This document shows, one piece after another, positions 31,631-39,456 of a stretch of DNA of 39,456 bases (its first letter is position 1; each line of letters opens with the position of its first letter). Source of the DNA: Myxococcales bacterium (lineage in GTDB: Bacteria > Myxococcota_A > Polyangia > Haliangiales > Haliangiaceae); assembly GCA_011526095.1 (NCBI GenBank), contig WYBA01000002.1, positions 1 through 39,456 of the forward strand, given 5' to 3'. The notes beneath the pieces are model-generated. The model had not been told where the DNA came from and searched no databases. It saw only the letters and a list, made by a program, of their open reading frames with translations. A program made the translations under genes and the position numbers.

Positions 31631-33369
31631 GGCGCGCCGCGGTGCATCGGTCGTACCAGTGTCACGACGACGACGAGCGCCGCGCCGACGACGGCGGCGG
31701 CGATCGCGTGCGGCGAGGGGAACAGCCCGAGCACCTCGACGCGCCACGGCAGCGGTGACGCGACGGCGCGCGCGTCGGCGACGGACCACACCGCGGCGCC
31801 GGCGACGCCGGCGATCGCGACGGCGAGCGACGGCGCGGTCAGCCCTCGCGCTGTCGCGACGTTGCGCGCCAGCCACGTGACGGCGGCGACGATCGCGGCG
31901 AGGCTCACGAGCATCACCGCGATCGCGAGCGCCGCGGCCGCGCCGGACCAGGCCAGCGCGAGTCGGCCGACCGCGGCCGCGGTGAGCCCGAGCACGGCCG
32001 CGGCGGCGCCAGCGCGGGTCACGGTCAGCGCGACGATCGCGGCGGCGACGACGCCGATCGCGACGCCCGCCGCGACCGGCGTGGCTGGCGGCGCGGCCGC
32101 GCCGGCGAGCGCGCCGAGCGCCAGCCCGGCGCCGCCGAGGCGGAGGTCCGACCGCGCCGAGCTGGCCCCGAGGGCCAGCCCGAGCGCGATCGCGGCGGCG
32201 AGCGCGCCGCGCGCGGCGAGCCCGAGCGTGGTCGCGACGTCCGGAGATCGGACGACCGGCTCGGCCCGGTCGAGCCACCGCGCGACGTGCGCCGCCTCGT
32301 GCGCGATCTCGTCGTGCAGGCCGCTGGCGCGGGCGAGGTCGTCGAGCCGCGCGGCGCGCTGCTCCAGCCGCGCGGCGGCGACCGCGTCGTGGCCGCGCAG
32401 CAGCGCCACGACCGGCGCGACCTCGCGCCGCAGCGCCGCGAACGCCGCGCGCGCGTCGCGCCACTGCCGGGCGGCGTGGGCGTCGACCCCGCGCGCCAGC
32501 GCGGCGCGCGCGGCGGCGAGCGGGCCGCCGGGCAGCGCGTAGGCGACCTCGACCCGCAGGTAGGCCAGCACGTCGAGCGCCGCGTCGGGCGACAGGCCGG
32601 CCCGCTCGAGCTCCGCGACCAGCTCGCCGTCCGGACGGTCGGCGATCGCGCTGAACGTCGGGTGGATCCCGCGCGCCGCGGCGAGCGCGCGGCCGCGCGC
32701 CACCGCGCCGGCGTCGTGGCGGTGCTCGAACAGGTACGACGCGAGGCCCCACCGCTCCGCGGTCGTGAACATGCCCCACGACGGCATCGCGGTGCCCGGC
32801 ATGCCGTCGGCGATGCGGCTGAACGTGCGCGCCGGCGACAGCGCCGCCATGTAGTCCGGCTCGTGGAAGTCCTTGGGCCCGGGCTCGAGCTCGAGCCCCT
32901 GCGGACCGTCCCCGGCGCCGGTGGTGCCGTGGCAGCCCCAGCACGCGGCCTGGTAGAGCTGGACCGCGCGCGGGCGCGCCGGTGGGGCGGCGGGGGCGAG
33001 GACGAGCTGGTGGTCGGCGAGCAGCTTCGCCCGCAGCGCGCGCGCCGCGGGGACGACGTCGTCGGCCGGCGCGCGCGCCGACAGCGCGGCGCGCACGGCG
33101 TCGAGGGCGGCGACCTCGCGCGGCGCGAACCGCCGGCCGAACAGCCGCGCGTCCTTCATCAGGTGATCGAGCACGGCCAGGCGGACGGCGTCGGGGCCGT
33201 CGTCATGATCCGCGTTCGCCGCGATCGCCGCGGCGTAGTCGGCGGCGAGGTCGTCGAGCGCCGCGACGACGCGCCGCACGTCCTCGCGCGCGCCGGGGCT
33301 CGGCGGTGGCTCGGACGTGACGCACGCGCAGCAGGTCAGCAGGCAGGCGAGCGACCACCACCGCGGCAT
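31627..33369 (-). CDS. Cytochrome c fused to an FTR1-like seven-TM domain lacking the REXXE motif
   Basis: 580 aa. N-terminal lipoprotein-like signal (CCAC near residue 16); helical region with DVRRVVAALDDLAADYAAA; class I cytochrome c (about 125-215) with CWGCH (Cys133, Cys136, His137) and ligand Met in TAMPSWGM; helical stalk to about 360; then seven TM helices ending with VLGLFPSPHAI, like the LGLYPT end of FTR1 permeases. The order matches cytochrome c/FTR1 iron permeases, but where REGLEA (the iron-binding REXXE) belongs, about residue 377, it reads RGALAA, and no other REXXE is present. So it is probably not a standard iron permease. No ribosome binding site is seen; the start is set by the signal peptide. 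Confidence 0.72.
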   Translation of the reverse strand: MPRWWSLACLLTCCACVTSEPPPSPGAREDVRRVVAALDDLAADYAAAIAANADHDDGPDAVRLAVLDHLMKDARLFGRRFAPREVAALDAVRAALSARAPADDVVPAARALRAKLLADHQLVLAPAAPPARPRAVQLYQAACWGCHGTTGAGDGPQGLELEPGPKDFHEPDYMAALSPARTFSRIADGMPGTAMPSWGMFTTAERWGLASYLFEHRHDAGAVARGRALAAARGIHPTFSAIADRPDGELVAELERAGLSPDAALDVLAYLRVEVAYALPGGPLAAARAALARGVDAHAARQWRDARAAFAALRREVAPVVALLRGHDAVAAARLEQRAARLDDLARASGLHDEIAHEAAHVARWLDRAEPVVRSPDVATTLGLAARGALAAAIALGLALGASSARSDLRLGGAGLALGALAGAAAPPATPVAAGVAIGVVAAAIVALTVTRAGAAAAVLGLTAAAVGRLALAWSGAAAALAIAVMLVSLAAIVAAVTWLARNVATARGLTAPSLAVAIAGVAGAAVWSVADARAVASPLPWRVEVLGLFPSPHAIAAAVVGAALVVVVTLVRPMHRGAP

Positions 33370-33382
33370 CGGCGCGGGCCAC

Positions 33383-33398
33383 TGCAACGGCCGCGCCA
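33383..33398 (-). promoter_or_regulatory. Sigma-54 promoter between the FHA regulator and the cytochrome/FTR1-like gene
   Basis: Minus strand TGGCGCGGCCGTTGCA matches the -24/-12 consensus at all core bases but one (G for A), with GG at 33397-33396 and GC at 33385-33384. It fills most of the 38-nt gap. Transcription would start near 33372, three bases before the ATG, so translation would be leaderless; this is the main reason for doubt. Confidence 0.55.
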
Positions 33399-33407
33399 CG
33401 CGGCGCG

Positions 33408-35204
<1,797 letters not shown>

Positions 35205-35343
35205 CCGGGCCCGGCCATCTTGCCATGGTTTGCCGTCCGGGCCGGGGGTGGCGGGCGTGAGCGGGGCTGCGCGGATCGCTCAGAGCTTGCGCAACCCGTT
35301 CATGACGTGCGCGGGGCGCTCAGGCGGTGAACACGAGCCAGGT

Positions 35344-35355
35344 TGATGTTCATCA
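35344..35355. promoter_or_regulatory. Short inverted repeat upstream of the hydrolase promoter, possible activator site
   Basis: TGATG-TT-CATCA, perfect 5-bp arms, lying about 48-59 nt before the predicted transcription start of the hydrolase. It is in an AT-richer patch (35340-35400) unlike the rest of the window. Enhancer sites are often further upstream, so the assignment is tentative. Confidence 0.3.
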
Positions 35356-35376
35356 TGGATATCAGCGTGTTGCATC

Positions 35377-35391
35377 TGGCATCTGCATTGC
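35377..35391 (+). promoter_or_regulatory. Sigma-54 promoter of the secreted hydrolase operon
   Basis: TGGCATCTGCATTGC: TGGCA and TTGC cores with GG (35378-35379) and GC (35390-35391) exactly ten bases apart. Predicted start near 35403 leaves a 26-nt leader with GAGG at 35417-35420, well placed before the ATG at 35429. It overlaps a tandem GCATCTG repeat (35372-35385). The divergent FHA-type activator gene is the obvious regulator. Confidence 0.7.
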
Positions 35392-35428
35392 TCGTAAGGG
35401 CGGCCACACCGCTAACGAGGTCCACCTC

Positions 35429-36661
35429 ATGCGTCTCGCCGTCGCCCTGGTCTTTGCGCTCAGCGCCACCGCCGTCGCCGCCCCCGCGGCGGACGCGGCG
35501 AACTACATCCTTCACTTCCAGGGCCGCAGCCAGTCCGGGTGGAAGACCGACGCCAACGGCGCGCGCATGACGCTGGCCAACACCTCGGGCACGACCTGGA
35601 TCAACAAGACGTTCACGTTCAACGGCAACGCGCGGATCGTCTCCACCGAGACCGACTCGACGACCAACACCAACAGCGTCAACTACGCGATCCGGACGTT
35701 CTGCGGGACCGGCACCGGCAACACCTGCATCATCCACGCGTACTCGACCGGGTGCGCGCGCGCGAAGAAGGCGATCGACAACATCCGCAACGGCGTCGGC
35801 GGCAGCGCCAACACGCTGTCCGGGCTGCTCTACCTCGAGGGCTCGGGCTGCGCCGACGGCGGCACCGATCTCGCGGAGATCTCGACCGGCAAGTGGACCG
35901 GCTGGCTGGCCAAGCTGCTCGGCCAGCAGGAGGCGGTCGACAAGGACCTGACCCGGTCGTCGATGCGCACGACGTTCTCGTACATCCACGATCAGGTCGG
36001 CGTGAACTTCTGGCGCGTCGACGGCTACCTCGACGTGTGCAAGAAGCTGGCGGGCCTGTTCAAGATCTGCGGCGGCAGCTACATCGCGGGCACCGACGAC
36101 GGCGTCGTGCCGTGGGCGTCGTCGGGCGGCTACAGCGCGTCGACCTCGCGCACCAGCATGTGCTCGGTCAGCTCCGCCGACGAGAAGGACACGTCGAAGA
36201 ACGTGTCGAACAAGTACCCCAAGCACCGCACGGACACCTACTACATCTCGTGCGGCGGCGCGTCGCTCGCGGACGGCGCGAGCTGGGACCACTTCGGCGT
36301 GCCCGACGTGGTCGAGGCGATCGTCGAGGCCGACATCCGCGATGGCTCGGCGCTCTACGCCCACTGGACGTGGTCGGACGCGAGCGGCGAGGCGGTGTGC
36401 ACCTCGAGCACGAACTGCGACAACGCGTTCTTCAACACCAACAACAACGACTTCGGCACCAAGTACGCCGACGGCTACGCCACGGGCGCCAGCAACGTCG
36501 ACGCGTACACCTCGCAGACCTACGGCACGACCGGATCGACGACGTCGTGCGCCGGCCGCTGCGGCACCAACCCCGGCGGCAGCTACTGCAGCTGCTCGGC
36601 GTCGAGCTCGACCAAGTGCGGTGACTACACCGCCCAGAAGTGTGCTTACGTCAATCAGTGA
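35429..36661 (+). CDS. Secreted alpha/beta-hydrolase-fold protein with C-terminal somatomedin-B-like Cys domain
   Basis: 410 aa with a Sec signal peptide (cleavage near ADAAN, about 24). A likely Ser-Asp-His triad is visible: nucleophile elbow HAYSTGC (Ser106, A-x-S-x-G form), GTDDGVVPW (Asp223 or Asp224) and WDHFGVPD (His288), in the right order for the fold. The first strand ILHFQGRSQSGW resembles an oxyanion loop. The C-terminus (373-406) holds CAGRCG...CSC...CGDYTAQKC, close to a somatomedin B domain but with spacing that departs from it. Asn, Thr and Ser are more frequent than in cytoplasmic neighbours, typical of secreted enzymes. Substrate (ester, lipid or polymer) unknown. Its stop overlaps the next start, and GAGG precedes the ATG; a longer frame from 35327 lacks a signal peptide. 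Confidence 0.8.
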   Translation: MRLAVALVFALSATAVAAPAADAANYILHFQGRSQSGWKTDANGARMTLANTSGTTWINKTFTFNGNARIVSTETDSTTNTNSVNYAIRTFCGTGTGNTCIIHAYSTGCARAKKAIDNIRNGVGGSANTLSGLLYLEGSGCADGGTDLAEISTGKWTGWLAKLLGQQEAVDKDLTRSSMRTTFSYIHDQVGVNFWRVDGYLDVCKKLAGLFKICGGSYIAGTDDGVVPWASSGGYSASTSRTSMCSVSSADEKDTSKNVSNKYPKHRTDTYYISCGGASLADGASWDHFGVPDVVEAIVEADIRDGSALYAHWTWSDASGEAVCTSSTNCDNAFFNTNNNDFGTKYADGYATGASNVDAYTSQTYGTTGSTTSCAGRCGTNPGGSYCSCSASSSTKCGDYTAQKCAYVNQ

Positions 36662-37824
36662 CCGGCTCGTCGCGACACTCCAAGCTCGTCCCGGCCCTGG
36701 CGATCCTCGCGATCGCCGGGGCCGTCCTCGTCTGGTGGCTGCTCGGGCGCCGTGGCGACGCCGACACCGCGCGCCCGCCGGCGCCCGCGCAGGCGGCCGC
36801 GTCGCGCGAGGCGGGCGCGGCCGCGTCGCCGCGCCGTGACCCACCGCCGGGGATGCGGCAGGTCGCGCCCGAGGGCGCGCCGCCGGTGTCGCGGCTCAAG
36901 CGCGAGCTCGAGGACTACAGGAGGGCGTCGATCTACCCCCACTGGTCGTACCCGCTGACGCCGGACATGGAGTTCCTGCTGCGGTGGAACGACGCCGTGA
37001 CCGGCGACCTGGCGCTCGACGACGCCCAGACGATGTTCGTGCGGTTCGATGGCTCGGCGGGGCGGGTGTTCCCGGGCGAGCCGTACACCGCGTGGATCGA
37101 GGCGTGGCGGATCGAGCGCGGCAAGAAGGCGGCGCTGCCGCTGCGCGTGACCCGCGCGGCGGTCGAGGTCACCAGCGGCCCGGCGGGCGGCGAGGCGTTC
37201 GAGGTGACGTTCCGCGACGACGGCCAGGGCGGTGACGTCCAGGCCGGCGACTTCATCCAGACGACGCGGTTCGTCCCGTCGGAGCGCGACGAGCTGTCGC
37301 GCGCGACCCAGGCGCGGATCACCGCGTACGTCGAGGTCGCGGGCGAGCCGCGGATGTTCGTGCGCGACTTCGTGTTCGCGCCGCGCCCGGTGCTCGAGGT
37401 CGTCGCGCTGCGCGACGAGCTGCGCGACGGCTCGCTCGTCGTCCACGTCGACGCCGAGGTCCACGAGGCCGGCGTGTACACCTTCTACGCCAACCTGTTC
37501 GCGCCCGACGGCACGACGCCGATCGCGACGACGAAGCTGTCGTACCCGCTCGTCGCCGGCCCGCAGACCGCCGACCTGGTGTTCTTCGGCAAGGTGCTCC
37601 ACGACGCCGGCATTGACGGCCCGTACGTCGTCAAGGACCTGCACGGGCTCAAGCGCCAGGAGGGCGAGGAGCTGGACGTGTGGTGGAGCCACCCGGCGCC
37701 GCACCGCACCGCCGCCTACCGCGCCGACGAGCTGTCCGACGCGGAGTGGAACGATCCCGAGCGCACCGAGAAGATCGCGAACTTCGAGCGCGTGATCCGC
37801 GAGCTGGAGCAGCAGGGCCCGTAG
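36658..37824 (+). CDS. Membrane-anchored protein of unknown function coupled to the secreted hydrolase
   Basis: 388 aa from a GTG that overlaps the hydrolase stop (GTGA). One N-terminal TM helix (about 9-29), an Ala/Pro/Arg-rich stalk (about 35-75), then a periplasmic region with two or so beta-sandwich-like parts: DAQTMFVRFDGSAGRVFPGEPYTAW-type start, VTFRDDGQGGDVQAGDFIQTT (a calcium-loop-like Asp/Gly segment) and a second sandwich with VHVDAEVHEAGVYTFYANLF. A helical end (RADELSDAEWNDPERTEKI) closes it. The anchor-stalk-domain layout recalls lipase foldases, but the domain is beta-rich, so it is not a known Lif. Inference: a dedicated secretion, folding or immunity partner of the hydrolase. 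Confidence 0.75.
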   Translation: MTGSSRHSKLVPALAILAIAGAVLVWWLLGRRGDADTARPPAPAQAAASREAGAAASPRRDPPPGMRQVAPEGAPPVSRLKRELEDYRRASIYPHWSYPLTPDMEFLLRWNDAVTGDLALDDAQTMFVRFDGSAGRVFPGEPYTAWIEAWRIERGKKAALPLRVTRAAVEVTSGPAGGEAFEVTFRDDGQGGDVQAGDFIQTTRFVPSERDELSRATQARITAYVEVAGEPRMFVRDFVFAPRPVLEVVALRDELRDGSLVVHVDAEVHEAGVYTFYANLFAPDGTTPIATTKLSYPLVAGPQTADLVFFGKVLHDAGIDGPYVVKDLHGLKRQEGEELDVWWSHPAPHRTAAYRADELSDAEWNDPERTEKIANFERVIRELEQQGP

Positions 37825-37846
37825 GCATCTGGCCGGGCGGGCCGGT

Positions 37847-37867
37847 CCGTGGCGTGAAGATCCACGG
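37847..37867 (+). terminator. Weak hairpin after the hydrolase operon
   Basis: CCGTGG-N9-CCACGG, a 6-bp stem 22 nt past the stop of the anchored protein, without a U-tract. It is the only stem I see in the 96-nt gap before the radical SAM gene. Confidence 0.3.
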
Positions 37868-37920
37868 CGCGTGACGACGCGGTGACCGTGGCCTGACCCG
37901 GGCGGCGCCACGCTGGCGGC

Positions 37921-39456
37921 ATGCGCATCCTGCTCGTCCAGCCGGCGTTCCCTCGGACCTACTGGGGCTTCCAGCACGCGCTGCCGCTCACCGGCAAGCG
38001 CGCGACCCTGCCGCCGCTCGGCCTGATCACGGTCGCGGCGGCGCTGCCGCCGGCGTGGCATTGCCGGCTCGTCGACCTCAACGTCGAGCGCCTCACCGAC
38101 GAGGCGCTCGGCTGGGCCGACGCCGTGCTCGTCGGCGGCATGCTCGTGCAGGCGCCGTCCGCGCGCGAGGTGATCGCGCGGGCGCGGGCGCTCGGCAAGC
38201 GCACCGTCGTCGGCGGGCCGGCGGCGACGACCGCGCCCGAGCTGTTCGGCGACGCCGACGTCGTGTTCCCCGGCGAGATCGAGGGTCGGCTCGCCGAGCT
38301 CGAGGCGGCGATCACCGGCGCCGCGCGGGTCCGCGTCGCGCCGCGCGAGCCGCGGCCGGCGATCGCCGAGGCGCCGGTGCCGCGGTTCGACCTGCTGCGG
38401 CTCGACCGCTACACGACGATGTCGGTCCAGACCTCGCGCGGCTGCCCCTACCACTGCGAGTTCTGCGACGTGATCGAGATCTTCGGCCGCGTGCCGCGGG
38501 TCAAGGCGCCGGCGCAGGTCACCGCCGAGCTCGAGGCGCTGCGCGCGCTGGGCTGGCGCGGCTCGGTGTTCGTCGTCGACGACAACTTCATCGGCAACAT
38601 CAAGGAGGCGCGGCGGCTGCTGCCCGAGCTCCAGGCGTGGCAGCGCGCGCACGGCCGGCCGTTCGAGCTGTACACCGAGGCGTCGATCAACCTCGCCTCC
38701 GATCCGGAGCTGCTCGCGGCGATGGTCGACGCCGGGTTCACCGCGGCGTTCGTCGGGATCGAGACACCGTCGCTCGACGCGCTGCGCGGCGCCGGCAAGA
38801 CCCAGAACCTCAAGGTCGATCTGCGCGAGGCGATCGCGACGATCACGCGCGCCGGGATCGAGGTGATGGGCGGGTTCATCGTCGGGTTCGACTCCGACGA
38901 CCCGTCGGCGCTCGAGGCGCAGCGCGCGTTCCTGGCCGCCGCGCCGATCCCGACCGCGATGGTCGGTGTGCTCACCGCGCTGCCCGGCACCGCGCTGTGG
39001 AAGCGGCTGCGCAAGGAGGGCCGGCTGCGCGAGCGGTCGAGCGGCGACCAGTTCGACCGCCCCAACTTCGCGCCGAAGATGGACGAGGTCGCGCTGCTCG
39101 AGGGCTACGCGCACCTGCTGGCCGAGCTGTACTCGCCCGACGGCTACCTCGCGCGGTGCCGCGCGGTGCTCGACGCCGGCGGCCCGGTGCCGAGCGCGCC
39201 GTCGCTGCGGCCGGGGTGGTGGAAGTACCTCGCGCGCGCGACCTGGGCGCTCGGCGTCAAGGGGCCGCGGCGCGCGCTGTACTGGAAGCTCGTCGCTGCC
39301 GGTGCGCGGCGCGGCGGCGCGGGCGTGTCGTGGGCGGTCGTCCACGCGATCCAGGGCGAGCACCTGATCCGCTACACCGCCGAGGACGTCGTGCCGCGCG
39401 TGCGCGCCGCGGCCGAGGAGGCGCGGCGCGCGGCGCGCGCGCCGGGCGGGGCCGCG
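37921..39456 (+). CDS. B12-binding radical SAM protein, HpnP/HpnR-like (DUF4070 type), 3' end outside window
   Basis: At least 512 aa; no stop before the window edge. N-terminal cobalamin-binding domain (about 1-130), radical SAM core with CPYHCEFC (Cys165, Cys169, Cys172), then VVDDNFIGN, FELYTEASINLA, FVGIETPS and GGFIVGFDSDD, and a C-terminal DUF4070-like region. The opening PAFPRTYWGFQHALPLTGK and PPLGLITVAALLP-like stretch match the branch that includes the hopanoid methylases HpnP (C-2) and HpnR (C-3). No other hopanoid genes are in view, and many relatives of unknown substrate exist, so the exact reaction stays open. The ATG at 37921 begins the B12 domain directly; no clear ribosome binding site. 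Confidence 0.85.
   Translation, partial: MRILLVQPAFPRTYWGFQHALPLTGKRATLPPLGLITVAAALPPAWHCRLVDLNVERLTDEALGWADAVLVGGMLVQAPSAREVIARARALGKRTVVGGPAATTAPELFGDADVVFPGEIEGRLAELEAAITGAARVRVAPREPRPAIAEAPVPRFDLLRLDRYTTMSVQTSRGCPYHCEFCDVIEIFGRVPRVKAPAQVTAELEALRALGWRGSVFVVDDNFIGNIKEARRLLPELQAWQRAHGRPFELYTEASINLASDPELLAAMVDAGFTAAFVGIETPSLDALRGAGKTQNLKVDLREAIATITRAGIEVMGGFIVGFDSDDPSALEAQRAFLAAAPIPTAMVGVLTALPGTALWKRLRKEGRLRERSSGDQFDRPNFAPKMDEVALLEGYAHLLAELYSPDGYLARCRAVLDAGGPVPSAPSLRPGWWKYLARATWALGVKGPRRALYWKLVAAGARRGGAGVSWAVVHAIQGEHLIRYTAEDVVPRVRAAAEEARRAARAPGGAA

Noticed and set aside
36658..37824. Classical lipase-specific foldase (Lif)
   Set aside because: The anchor and stalk fit, but the main domain is beta-rich and lacks the helical Lif body and its conserved motif.

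Overview
The window is very GC-rich with strong G/C bias at third codon positions. It carries a membrane Ser/Thr kinase, two sigma-54 enhancer-binding proteins, a Cys-rich Gly/Pro-rich lipoprotein, an isolated type II secretion ATPase N-domain and DUF2760/Hsp70 genes. This mix suggests a myxobacterium-like member of the Myxococcota (Haliangium/Kofleriaceae style). The assignment is inferred from gene content; there is no rRNA or tRNA marker in the window. Gene density is high, with many 1-4 nt start/stop overlaps and only one gene-free stretch over 300 nt (16932-17635).

Layout, left to right. 18-6427: a SusC/RagA-type TonB-dependent receptor (minus), divergent from two overlapping amidohydrolase genes; the second has lost every metal ligand I can align. 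6428-6646: a terminator hairpin and a (GTCTCC)n hexamer array at a convergent junction. 6647-10153: a six-TM Ser/Thr kinase and a Cys-rich lipoprotein (minus). 10365-15643: a DUF2760 protein and two Hsp70-family ATPases (plus), ending in a second hexamer array at another convergent junction. 15828-16931: an HNH endonuclease gene with an atypical 5' part, followed by about 700 nt of degenerate DNA. 17636-20257: an organophosphate antiporter-type MFS transporter (plus) convergent with a MshEN plus GAF-like protein (minus).

20408-28760 (minus) is the metabolic centrepiece: norR, a lipoprotein cytochrome c, then nosZ-nosD-nosF-nosL-nosY and an NHYIGM-type membrane protein. This is a clade II (Sec-exported) nitrous oxide reductase operon. 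The upstream NorR keeps all seven residues reported as the NO-sensing iron site in the E. coli protein. A -24/-12 promoter lies between norR and the cytochrome gene, and a perfect 11-bp inverted repeat flanks the norR start, each arm being a GT-N7-AC NorR-type site. The simplest reading is that N2O reduction is switched on by NO through sigma-54. nosR, nosX and other denitrification genes are not visible here.

28953-30987 (plus) is a translationally coupled trio: a FadR-type GntR regulator and two unrecognised proteins. 31070-35204 (minus) holds an FHA-domain enhancer-binding protein, a cytochrome c fused to an FTR1-like seven-TM domain that lacks the REXXE iron motif, and a fasciclin lipoprotein; a -24/-12 element precedes the cytochrome fusion. 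On the other side of the FHA regulator, another -24/-12 element precedes a secreted alpha/beta-hydrolase-like protein that is translationally coupled to a membrane-anchored protein of unknown function (35429-37824). The window ends inside a B12-dependent radical SAM gene of the HpnP/HpnR type (37921 onward).
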